A stretch of 17,393 nucleotides of DNA from an uncultured Collinsella sp. Lineage in GTDB: Bacteria; Actinomycetota; Coriobacteriia; Coriobacteriales; Coriobacteriaceae. The DNA is taken from assembly GCA_902493145.1 (NCBI GenBank), contig CABUOA010000036.1:1-17393 (forward strand), written 5' to 3'. A program made the translations under genes and the position numbers. Each line of letters starts with the position of its first letter. Within the stretch, counting starts at the first letter, position 1. Shown here one piece after another: positions 1 to 7,092 of the stretch. Under the pieces are notes generated by a model. That model had not been told where the DNA came from. It worked only from the letters and a program-made list of their open reading frames with translations, and did no database searches.

Positions 1-337
1 GGGCTTCTTTGGTTACGTGGGTGTGACCGTTGATGGCTACGTCTACGGATCCCACCGGAAGGTCTTCGCGGTAGTGGGCTACGGCGAATTTGAGGCCTTC
101 GTAGGTAAAGAGTGCAAGACGGTCTACATCGGGGCCGTAGTCGCGGTAGTAATCGTTGTTGCCCAAGACGGCCCGCACGGGGGCGATGGTGCATAGGTGC
201 TCGTAGTCCATCTCTGACGTGAGGTCGCCGGCGTGGATGATCAGGTCTGCGCCCTCAAGCTCATCCAAGAGCGCAGGCGATAAATAGCCGTGGGTGTCCG
301 AGATGATGTCGATACGCTTGGCGCTTGCACTGTTCAT
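1..337 (-). CDS. YfcE/MJ0936-type metallophosphoesterase, C-terminus cut by window edge
   Basis: About 112 N-terminal residues are visible; the rest lies left of the window. The calcineurin-like phosphoesterase motifs appear in order: SDTHG near residue 13 (D-x-H), HAGD near 36 (GD), GNND near 59 (the family's GN[CD]D box), AHY near 87 and GHTH near 106. Together these bind the two catalytic metal ions. The family comprises small cytosolic phosphodiesterases acting on model phosphodiesters or cyclic nucleotides; the physiological substrate cannot be read here. The ATG at 337 is preceded by GGAAGGGATCCC, a good ribosome binding site. A terminator separates it from the LytTR regulator operon upstream, so it probably has its own promoter in the 40 or so bases before the ATG. 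Confidence 0.85.
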   Translation of the reverse strand, partial: MNSASAKRIDIISDTHGYLSPALLDELEGADLIIHAGDLTSEMDYEHLCTIAPVRAVLGNNDYYRDYGPDVDRLALFTYEGLKFAVAHYREDLPVGSVDVAINGHTHVTKEA

Positions 338-376
338 GGGATCCCTTCCGCAAAAAACGATTCGGCAGATACATAC

Positions 377-427
377 AAAAAAGGCCCCACGGCCCCGCAG
401 ACGATGGATCTACAGGGCTGCGGGGCC
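377..427 (-). terminator. Rho-independent terminator of the first kinase/regulator operon
   Basis: On the minus strand GGCCCCGCAG (427-418) pairs perfectly with CTGCGGGGCC (400-391) around a 17-nt loop. GTGGGGCC and six T (382-377) follow. The second GGGGCC next to the T run (388-383) could alternatively pair with the first GGCCCC, giving a stem that abuts the T tract. It begins just downstream of the LytTR regulator stop codon and fits termination of that operon. Confidence 0.8.
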
Positions 428-433
428 AGTGTG

Positions 434-1150
434 CTAGAGACTCAAGGCCTTCTTGAGCGGCACGACGCGGCGGCGAGAAACCGGCACGCGTTCGTCGACG
501 CCCGTAATGCCCAGCTGAATGGCGCCCGAGGGCACCGTCTCAACGTCCGTGACGCACGCTAGGTTGACGATATAGCGGCGGTGAACACGGAAGAAGCCAA
601 AGTCGCAGAGCTTGGCCTCAAACTGCGCCAGCGAGGTCGTCGACAAAAAGCGATCATCGACGGTATAGATGCAGGAGTAATCGTCCTTGGCCATGATAAA
701 GCGAATGTCGTCCACGGGAATGAGCACCTTGCGGCCGCCCTTTTCCACCGGGATACGCTCGATGGTCACCTTGCTGTCCGTAACCGGCTTGGCGCGTTGC
801 ATGACCTTCTCGATCGCGCGATCCAAGCGAGCTTCCTCGACCGGCTTCATCAGATAATCGACGGCATCCACGTCGAATGCCTCGACCGCATGGTCGCTAT
901 ACGCAGTCACAAACACGATCGCCGGCGGATTTTTGAGCTTATGCAGCGCCTCGGCAAGTTGCAGGCCCGAGGCACCGGGCATCGAGATATCGAGAAACAC
1001 GACATCCACGCGACTTTCCATAAGCATCTCGATGGCGGAGCGGACGCTCGACGCCTCCGTGATCGTGCCGATCTTGCCCGTTTGCTCGAGCAGGAAGCGA
1101 AGCTCCGAGCGAGCCGGCGCCTCATCATCCACAATCATCGCACGCAGCAT
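434..1150 (-). CDS. LytTR-family response regulator, first copy
   Basis: A 238-residue DNA-binding response regulator. The receiver domain (about 1-120) has the acidic pair DD at 8-9, the phosphoacceptor Asp54 in VFLDISMPG, Thr82 in FVTAY and Lys102 in LMKPV. The LytTR domain (about 128-235) has the typical FFRVHRRYIVNL at 186-197 and the PVSRRR near 223-228. ATG at 1150 was chosen because GAAAGG lies 10 nt upstream; a TTG at 1171 would add seven residues and has no clear ribosome binding site. It lies 72 bp after the LytS-like kinase gene and is almost certainly its cognate regulator. Targets cannot be read from the sequence. Its length is normal for the family. Confidence 0.93.
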   Translation of the reverse strand: MLRAMIVDDEAPARSELRFLLEQTGKIGTITEASSVRSAIEMLMESRVDVVFLDISMPGASGLQLAEALHKLKNPPAIVFVTAYSDHAVEAFDVDAVDYLMKPVEEARLDRAIEKVMQRAKPVTDSKVTIERIPVEKGGRKVLIPVDDIRFIMAKDDYSCIYTVDDRFLSTTSLAQFEAKLCDFGFFRVHRRYIVNLACVTDVETVPSGAIQLGITGVDERVPVSRRRVVPLKKALSL

Positions 1151-1222
1151 AGGGATAAAACCTTTCGTCAACTAACTACGCCGGGCATCCGTCGCATGAC
1201 GTTGAGCCCGTAGCCTTTTATT

Positions 1223-2566
1223 TTACTCTTGAATGTCAAAGATGCTCTCTGACAAATCAAGATGAAGAAGCACTTTGGTGCCCTTGCCCGGCGCCGATTC
1301 GACACGCGTATAGGAGTGCGGCCCAAAAAAGCGATGGATGCGCTCCGAAATATTGTGCATGGCCACACCGGCGCCGCCACCCTGGGGAGAGCTGGCGTCG
1401 GGACGGGCAGAGCGCTCGTCAAACAGTCTGGCGGCGGTACCCTCATCCATGCCCACGCCATTATCGGCCACGGCAATCAAGATTGCATCCTCGCCGTCTT
1501 GGTGAACGGTCACGTCGATCCTCAGGGCGTCGTCATCGCCCATACCATGACGCACGGCGTTCTCGACAATCGGCTGGATCACGAACGCCGGCACCAGCGT
1601 ATCTTCCACGTCCTCGGACACATCGAACGTTGCAAGCACGCGGTCCTCGCCAAAGCGGGCCTTCTCAAAGGTAAGGTAGCGCTTGGTCTGTGCGACCTCG
1701 CGCGAGACCGGAATAAGCGATCCCGAGTTGTCGAGCGTGGCACGATAGAACGATGAGAACTCACGAAGCAGTTCGCGGGCCCGCAGCGGGTCGGTGCGCG
1801 TAAACGATGCAATGGTGTTCAGCGTGTTGAACAGGAAGTGCGGGTTAATCTGCGCCTGCAGCGCACGCACCTCGGCGCGCGCCGTGAGTTCCTTTTGCAC
1901 CTCGAGCTCGTGGATGGCGAGCTGCGTGGACAAGATCTCGGCAAAGCCCGAGGCAAGCGCGTACTGGGTACGGTCGACGGCGCGCGGGGTCTTGTAGTAG
2001 AACTTGAGCGTGCCGACGGTACGATCTCCCACCTTGATGGGGGCGATAATGCCGGCGGGGACTTGGTTGTGCGAGCCGTCCGAGCCCACGACATCCACCA
2101 TACGGTTGAACGACTGCACGATGCCATGTTCGATAACGTAGCGTGTGGCAAGCGTGTGGATGGGAGTATCTGGCAGTAGTTTTTCCTCAAACTCGCCCGT
2201 GCAGGCAAGCACGTTGTCCTCGTCGGTGATGGCCACCGTCATGGCGCGCGTCTCGGGCAAAATGCGCTGGCACACCAAACGCGCCGACTCCTGTGTCAAA
2301 CCGCCCTTAATATCCTCGAGCATGGCCGAGGCCACCGAGAGCGTCTCCTCGGTGTACTGGGAGCGCACCGAATCGGGATTGAGCGTCAAAAAGATAAAGA
2401 TGCACAGAAAGATGCACAGCAGCGCGCAGGCAATCACCGTGGCAATCGGCTCGATTCCGGTCGCCAAGGCAAAAATAAAGTACACCAACACGCAAATGGC
2501 GCAGGCAACGGCAATGATGCGAAAGATTGATATTGAACTATCGCGCTGGGCGCGGCGGTCGATCAT
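1223..2566 (-). CDS. LytS-like sensor histidine kinase with GAF-like domain, first copy
   Basis: A 447-residue kinase. Two hydrophobic helices (about 12-35 and 41-63) anchor it in the membrane. Residues about 75-225 look like a GAF-type sensor (AGIIAPIKVG...VGTLKFYYK), not the five-TM input domain of classical LytS. The His_kinase domain carries NPHFLFNTLN with the phospho-acceptor His243. The HATPase domain shows the N box PIVENAVRHGM (332-342), G1 box DNGVGMDEG and G2 box GGGAGVAMHN. The ATG overlaps the glycosyltransferase stop in an ATGA junction, and its GGAGGGGG ribosome binding site lies inside the upstream gene, so translation is probably coupled. It should phosphorylate the LytTR regulator encoded next. 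The sensed signal is unknown. Confidence 0.93.
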   Translation of the reverse strand: MIDRRAQRDSSISIFRIIAVACAICVLVYFIFALATGIEPIATVIACALLCIFLCIFIFLTLNPDSVRSQYTEETLSVASAMLEDIKGGLTQESARLVCQRILPETRAMTVAITDEDNVLACTGEFEEKLLPDTPIHTLATRYVIEHGIVQSFNRMVDVVGSDGSHNQVPAGIIAPIKVGDRTVGTLKFYYKTPRAVDRTQYALASGFAEILSTQLAIHELEVQKELTARAEVRALQAQINPHFLFNTLNTIASFTRTDPLRARELLREFSSFYRATLDNSGSLIPVSREVAQTKRYLTFEKARFGEDRVLATFDVSEDVEDTLVPAFVIQPIVENAVRHGMGDDDALRIDVTVHQDGEDAILIAVADNGVGMDEGTAARLFDERSARPDASSPQGGGAGVAMHNISERIHRFFGPHSYTRVESAPGKGTKVLLHLDLSESIFDIQE

Positions 2567-3750
2567 TCGGCCCCCTCCAGGATACTGATCAGTTGTGCGT
2601 CACGCCAAAGCCCGTCCATGATCTTGGGCCAAAAGCTCTGGAAACGCAGGTAGCTTGCAGCGTTTTGGCGTGCATAGGCCTTTGCCTCGCCGATACCATG
2701 GCGCCAGATGCGCAGGTAGCCCTCATGCTCGCGGGTAAACACGCTGCGGACCATAGCGGTCTTGCGCACGCGGTCGTCGAGCTCACGCGAAATCCACGGA
2801 CCCGGGTAGGGCATGAGCGATGCCGCCGTAACGGGAATGAGCTCCTTTTGATGCGCGGCGAATGTCAACTTGGCCCGTTCGTAGTACCAACGGTATACAT
2901 CCTGCATAAAGCGCGGTGAGCGCTTTTCGGACTCCGGAGGCAGATGGCGCACGGTCCACTCGTTATCGAACCACACGTCGTAGCCAAACATGCGCATGTT
3001 AAAGAGGTAATCCAAGTCCTCGCCGCGGGTGATAAACGGGTCAAAGGCCACACGCGTAAAGGCGCGGGCGTGCAGGGCCATCAGGCCGCCGCACACGTAG
3101 TTTGAGCGCGAGATGCGGGTGCCCGAGAGCGCCTTTTTCATCCAACGGTTGAACTCGATGCGCTTGGTCCACCAACGATGGCAGATGCCCGCCTTGTCCG
3201 TGGGAGCCAACGGCGAGCCGTCGCGATCGTAGAAATAGCCGCTCTTGACCAAGATCGGCAGGCCCTGACGCGTCTGCTGACCCAGCGCGTAGGTCGCGCG
3301 CTTCATAAAATCGGCGTCGATGACAGTCTCATCGTCATCCAAAAAGATAACCGCGTCATGCCCCAGCACAGCGGCACAGGCTAGCCCCATGTTGCGGATG
3401 GCACCGTAACCTCGCAGGCTCACGCACTCGCCCGAACCCTTGGGCGCGATCTGAGCAACCCGGTCTGCGATGCGCGAGGCCTGGGTGTTGGTAACAACGG
3501 TGACCTTGAGCGTGGGATGCGCGTCGACAATCTCGTGCACGCGCAGCGACACATCGGCTGTGGCAGAAACGGGACAGACCACCAAAAGGATGATGCGCGG
3601 GATGTCACGTACCTGCTCAAGCGAGGCCAGGCAGCGGTCGAGTTCGGGATTGTCGGCGTTGAGTCGTGTCGAATGGTCATAGGTGCCAGGGGCGTTTGCG
3701 CGAGCGTCATCGCCCGCCCAATACGTTGGAATCACGACCGTGGCGTTCAT
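2563..3750 (-). CDS. GT-A fold glycosyltransferase, GT2-like
   Basis: A 395-residue protein starting with TVVIPTYW, the usual nucleotide-sugar-binding start of family 2 glycosyltransferases. AVIFLDDDE contains the D-x-D metal site (Asp138-140), RNMGLACA precedes it (119-126), and TRGEDLDYLF (241-250) fits the downstream acidic catalytic motif. No convincing transmembrane helix is visible, so it is probably cytosolic or membrane-peripheral. Donor and acceptor are unknown; envelope glycan or glycolipid synthesis is the likely role. ATG 3750 follows GGGAGGG at 6 nt. It is the first gene of an apparent operon with the LytS/LytTR pair, overlapping the kinase start by 4 nt. That coupling of a biosynthetic enzyme to a two-component system is unusual and suggests the sensor monitors a related envelope state. 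Confidence 0.82.
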   Translation of the reverse strand: MNATVVIPTYWAGDDARANAPGTYDHSTRLNADNPELDRCLASLEQVRDIPRIILLVVCPVSATADVSLRVHEIVDAHPTLKVTVVTNTQASRIADRVAQIAPKGSGECVSLRGYGAIRNMGLACAAVLGHDAVIFLDDDETVIDADFMKRATYALGQQTRQGLPILVKSGYFYDRDGSPLAPTDKAGICHRWWTKRIEFNRWMKKALSGTRISRSNYVCGGLMALHARAFTRVAFDPFITRGEDLDYLFNMRMFGYDVWFDNEWTVRHLPPESEKRSPRFMQDVYRWYYERAKLTFAAHQKELIPVTAASLMPYPGPWISRELDDRVRKTAMVRSVFTREHEGYLRIWRHGIGEAKAYARQNAASYLRFQSFWPKIMDGLWRDAQLISILEGAE

Positions 3751-3770
3751 GCCTTACCCTCCCTGCAACA

Positions 3771-3806
3771 CAAAAACGGGACGCCGCCAAACACAGGCGA
3801 CGCCCC
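3771..3806 (-). terminator. Terminator of the MFS gene, possibly inside the glycosyltransferase leader
   Basis: Minus strand: GGGGCGTCGCC (3806-3796), 7-nt loop, GGCGGCGTCCC (3788-3778), then GTTTTTG. All eleven positions pair if two G-U wobbles are allowed. It ends only 21 nt before the glycosyltransferase ATG, leaving no room for a complete promoter after it. Confidence 0.78.
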
Positions 3807-3823
3807 GCGACCTAGCTGACTCC

Positions 3824-3829
3824 ATCATA
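3824..3829 (-). promoter_or_regulatory. Possible -10 element for the glycosyltransferase operon
   Basis: Minus-strand TATGAT preceded by GTGGG lies about 18 nt upstream of the terminator hairpin. No good -35 box is visible at 17 nt (GAACAA). If it is used, the transcript would start just before the hairpin at 3771-3806. A second possible pair, TTGCCG and GATACT with 17-nt spacing, lies farther upstream, close to the end of the MFS gene. This is weak evidence. Confidence 0.25.
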
Positions 3830-3921
3830 CCCACTTGGGCTAATCATTGTTCGAAAGTCAGAATGTTTATTGCGGATAACCCCAAAAGAGTATCGCGGCG
3901 GACGCAATTACCGGCAAGTTC

Positions 3922-5181
3922 CTATGCGGCCTGCTCTGCCGTCTGAGACATGCAGGACAGACGGACCAGCAGCACAAAGCCCACCACCAGCAGCACGCCG
4001 ATAGACAGGACGCCCAGCGAGGGGTTGCCGGTCAGCGAGGTGACGACCGACACCAAGAAGGTGCCCATGACACTTGCATAGCGGCCAAAGATATCAAAGA
4101 AGCCGTAGTACTCGTTGGACTTTTCCTTGGGAATAATGCGGCCGAAGTAGCTACGGCTGAGCGCCTGCACACCGCCCTGGAACAGGCCGACCATAATGGC
4201 AAGCACCCAGAATTCAAAGGCGGTCTTGAGGAAGAACGCGGCAAAGAGCACGATGCCCATATAGGCGGCGACGGCCACCAAGATCATATTGAGTGTGCCC
4301 ACGCGACCGGCAAGCTTGCCGTAGATGATGGCGGACGGAAAGGCCACAAACTGCGTAACGAGCAGAGCCAGCACCAGTTGGGTCGAGTCGATGCCCAAAG
4401 CCGATCCATAGCTGGTTGCCATGGAAATGACCGTGTGCACACCGTCGATGTAGAAGAAGAACGCGATCATGTAGACCAGCACGGTCTTGTTGTGGGCAAT
4501 CTCGCGCATGGTGTGTCCGACCTCGGAGAACACGCCGCCCACGATGTGGCCGATGGTGTCCTCGGGACCACGCTCGCGACCGTACTTTTGCTTATAGGTG
4601 CGAATGAGCGGCAGGGTAAAGATGAGCCACCAGGCACCAGTGATGACAAACGACAGACGCGTTGCCAGCATGGTGGGGACACCAAGAGCGGGACCACCCA
4701 TGATAAGCGCCAGGCAGATGATGAACGGCACGGTGGAACCGATGTAGCCCCAGGCATAGCCCGAGCTGGACACGACGTCCATGCGCTCGTCGGTGGTAAT
4801 GTCGGGCAGCATGGCGTCGTAGAACGTCATAGAAGAGTTGAGGCCGATGGTGCACAGCACGTACACAGTCAAAAATGCCATGGCGGACATTGGGATAGCC
4901 TGCGCCAGGCAAAGAACCAGGCCCGTGAGGAAGAAGCCCAAGAAGAACTTGATCTTGTTGCCGGCGTAATCGGCAAGCGCGCCCAGAATGGGCATGAGCA
5001 TGGCAATGACCAGCGAGGCAATCGTCTGCGCGTTACCCCAAGCGACCACCAGGTCTGCCGAGGAAGCGCCGGTATTGATGGCGTTAAAGTAGATGGGCAC
5101 CACCGAGGTATTGAGCAGCACGAGGGCCGAGTTTCCCACATCGTACATGACCCAGTTACGCTCGAGCTTGGTGTATTTCAT
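3922..5181 (-). CDS. MFS transporter of the ATG22/UMF1 type
   Basis: A 419-residue integral membrane protein with about twelve hydrophobic segments. It carries signatures I associate with the bacterial Vps22/ATG22-like (UMF1) branch of the major facilitator superfamily: WVMYDVGNSA at 10-19, FYDAMLPDIT at 120-129, and SSSGYAWGYIGS at 138-149. The eukaryotic relative Atg22 effluxes amino acids from vacuoles; bacterial substrates are mostly unassigned, so neither substrate nor direction can be stated. ATG 5181 has AAGGG about 9 nt upstream. Its terminator is at 3771-3806. It lies 101 bp downstream of the phospholipase-like gene, in the same direction, with no clear terminator between, so co-transcription is possible. 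Confidence 0.85.
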   Translation of the reverse strand: MKYTKLERNWVMYDVGNSALVLLNTSVVPIYFNAINTGASSADLVVAWGNAQTIASLVIAMLMPILGALADYAGNKIKFFLGFFLTGLVLCLAQAIPMSAMAFLTVYVLCTIGLNSSMTFYDAMLPDITTDERMDVVSSSGYAWGYIGSTVPFIICLALIMGGPALGVPTMLATRLSFVITGAWWLIFTLPLIRTYKQKYGRERGPEDTIGHIVGGVFSEVGHTMREIAHNKTVLVYMIAFFFYIDGVHTVISMATSYGSALGIDSTQLVLALLVTQFVAFPSAIIYGKLAGRVGTLNMILVAVAAYMGIVLFAAFFLKTAFEFWVLAIMVGLFQGGVQALSRSYFGRIIPKEKSNEYYGFFDIFGRYASVMGTFLVSVVTSLTGNPSLGVLSIGVLLVVGFVLLVRLSCMSQTAEQAA

Positions 5182-5282
5182 GGACAGGGACCCTTCGTAT
5201 TCGCCCGATATGCAGCTAGTTCATCGTACCCCAATTGCACGGAGGCGCCGGTAAGGATTCGGCAAAGAGACAGGAGCGGACC

Positions 5283-6227
5283 CTACTCCTCGCGGTCGAA
5301 CTCCTCGTCGGTGCCGAGCACGCGGCCGCTGTAGTTGACGTGACCGGTCACGGCCTCCATGTCACCGGTCTCGATAAAACGCGCGACCGTGCACTCGTAA
5401 TCGACCAGCGCGCGATCAAAGACCTCGGGGAAACTCTCGTTCGAGACCTCATCGGTAAAGGGATTCTTCCATGTCAGATGGCCCAGGTTACCGGTGCGCT
5501 CGGGCAGCTCCGTCGTCACGCGATGGGCAAGGCCGTCGAGCAGCGAGTAGTCGTGCACCAACCCCTCAACCAGCGAGATCGCGCGCGTCTTTACGGAGCC
5601 GGCCGGCTCAATCGCACGGTAAAGTCGCTGCATATTGGCAACGGCAGCACCGTACTCCCCCGCCGGAATGTCAATGCCGTACACGCGTCCGGCAACATAG
5701 CTCATCAGCACGCCGGCCACGCGACTGATGCGATCGGTGGTGACGATCTCGCCCGCCGGCGGGTAATCGTCGACCGTAGCGCCATCGCGCTTAAGCTGCA
5801 GCATCAGTACATCCAGGTCGCTCTCGATCACGGCATGGACCTGACTGCTCGAATCCTCAAGCTCTGAATCGGACTCCACGATGCCAAACTGCTGCTCATA
5901 GACAAAGGGGTGGGCGTTGCGGTCGAGCACGTAATGAGACAGCAGACCCAGCGCAAAGGCGCGACCCAAGCTGGCGTCGCGCGGCAGCAGATGCGACACG
6001 CCGTCGCGCAGGCACGCGAACTGGCGAGACATGCGCGAGCGATGCATGACCTGCGCCAGCAGCGTACAGTCGGAAACACGCGGTGTCAGAATGTGGAAGA
6101 AAAACGGGTCGGGGCCCTGGTTGCCCAGGATAAAGGCAATACGCTCCTCGTCGGACGTGATAACGCCCTGCGGAAGACGGTCGATGCTTTCCTCGCCAAA
6201 CAGATGATGCGTAATGAGCGCAGGCAT
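5283..6227 (-). CDS. Zinc-dependent phospholipase C-like protein
   Basis: A 314-residue protein matching the bacterial zinc-dependent phospholipase C family by its metal-ligand pattern: THH at 6-8, GNQGPDPFFF at 35-44, SHYVLDRNAHPF at 97-108 (His98, Asp102, His106) and HAVIESDLD at 131-139. No signal peptide is visible, unlike the secreted clostridial and Bacillus enzymes, so a cytosolic role or an uncharacterised substrate is more likely than toxin-like secretion. ATG 6227 was chosen because GAAAGG lies 6 nt upstream; a GTG at 6257 in frame lacks a binding site and would place that sequence inside the gene. It follows the second LytTR regulator by 92 bp without a visible terminator, so it may be read through from that operon or be its target. 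Confidence 0.78.
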   Translation of the reverse strand: MPALITHHLFGEESIDRLPQGVITSDEERIAFILGNQGPDPFFFHILTPRVSDCTLLAQVMHRSRMSRQFACLRDGVSHLLPRDASLGRAFALGLLSHYVLDRNAHPFVYEQQFGIVESDSELEDSSSQVHAVIESDLDVLMLQLKRDGATVDDYPPAGEIVTTDRISRVAGVLMSYVAGRVYGIDIPAGEYGAAVANMQRLYRAIEPAGSVKTRAISLVEGLVHDYSLLDGLAHRVTTELPERTGNLGHLTWKNPFTDEVSNESFPEVFDRALVDYECTVARFIETGDMEAVTGHVNYSGRVLGTDEEFDREE

Positions 6228-6319
6228 AATGATCCTTTCGATTTCATTCGATGCCACCCATTATGCCCACCGCGCGCCCATGCCAAACCTGCGATGGTAA
6301 ACGACGGCACGCAAGCCTC

Positions 6320-7054
6320 TTACGCAAGCCCCAGGTGCGACTTGACCTCGGCGGCACGACGACGGGACACCGGCACCGTCGAGCTCACGCGGTCGAGCCT
6401 GAGCTCCATCAACCCCGTGGAGCCAATCTCAACATTGTGCACGTCTTCCAAATTGACCAGATAGCTGCGATGAACGCGAATAAAGCCCTCGGAGCCCAAG
6501 CGACGCTCGAGCGAAGAGATCGACTCATTGATCAGGTACGTTCCCTCGGCGCAGATGGCGTTGCAAAAATCGGCACGCGCCTCAAAGTAGCAGACGTCTG
6601 CGGCGGGAATGAACACCTTTTTGCCCCCGCGGTCCACCGTCAGACGCAAAGGCTGGCGCGGAGCGTGGATAACACGACGGGCACCCAAGGCTGCCTCGAT
6701 CTTGTCGAGTGCCTTTGACAGGCGTGCGTCCTCGACCGGCTTGACGACATAGTCGACCGCATCAAGGTTATACGCATCGGCGGCAAACTCGGCAAACGCC
6801 GTCACAAACACAACCACCGGCGGCGTCTTTAGGTTCTGCAGCGTCTCGGCAAGCTCAATTCCCGAGCGACCGGGCATGGTAATGTCTAAAAACAACACGT
6901 CGGGCTTGTTCGACAGAATCGACTCCACGGCCTCGGTGACATTGCCCGCCTCGGCGATCTGACCCACACGCGTATCCTTTTCCAACAGATAGCGTAGCTC
7001 AGCCCTAATGGGAGGCTCGTCATCAACCACCAAGATGTTCCAGCCTTCGGACAT
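6320..7054 (-). CDS. LytTR-family response regulator, second copy
   Basis: A 244-residue regulator. The receiver domain (1-122) has DD at 11-12, phosphoacceptor Asp57 in LFLDITMPG, Thr85 in FVTAF and Lys105 in VVKPV. The LytTR DNA-binding domain (about 135-240) carries FIRVHRSYLVNL at 191-202 and PVSRRR near 228-233. It clearly resembles the regulator at 434-1150 throughout. The ATG is preceded by GAGGGG at 8 nt. It starts 38 bp after the kinase stop codon and is the obvious partner of that kinase. No terminator is visible before the phospholipase-like gene downstream. Confidence 0.93.
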   Translation of the reverse strand: MSEGWNILVVDDEPPIRAELRYLLEKDTRVGQIAEAGNVTEAVESILSNKPDVLFLDITMPGRSGIELAETLQNLKTPPVVVFVTAFAEFAADAYNLDAVDYVVKPVEDARLSKALDKIEAALGARRVIHAPRQPLRLTVDRGGKKVFIPAADVCYFEARADFCNAICAEGTYLINESISSLERRLGSEGFIRVHRSYLVNLEDVHNVEIGSTGLMELRLDRVSSTVPVSRRRAAEVKSHLGLA

Positions 7055-7092
7055 ATGCGCTTCCCCTCTTTTTCTCTCAATCCAACCGCGTG

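Noticed and set aside
4378..5334. A 318-codon plus-strand frame opposite the MFS gene
   Set aside because: It is antisense to a clear 12-TM transporter. The product is His/Gly/Asp-rich without a domain, an artefact of complementary hydrophobic codons.
5283..6227. Secreted phospholipase C toxin
   Set aside because: The zinc ligands fit the family, but no signal peptide is visible at either possible start, so a toxin call is not supported.
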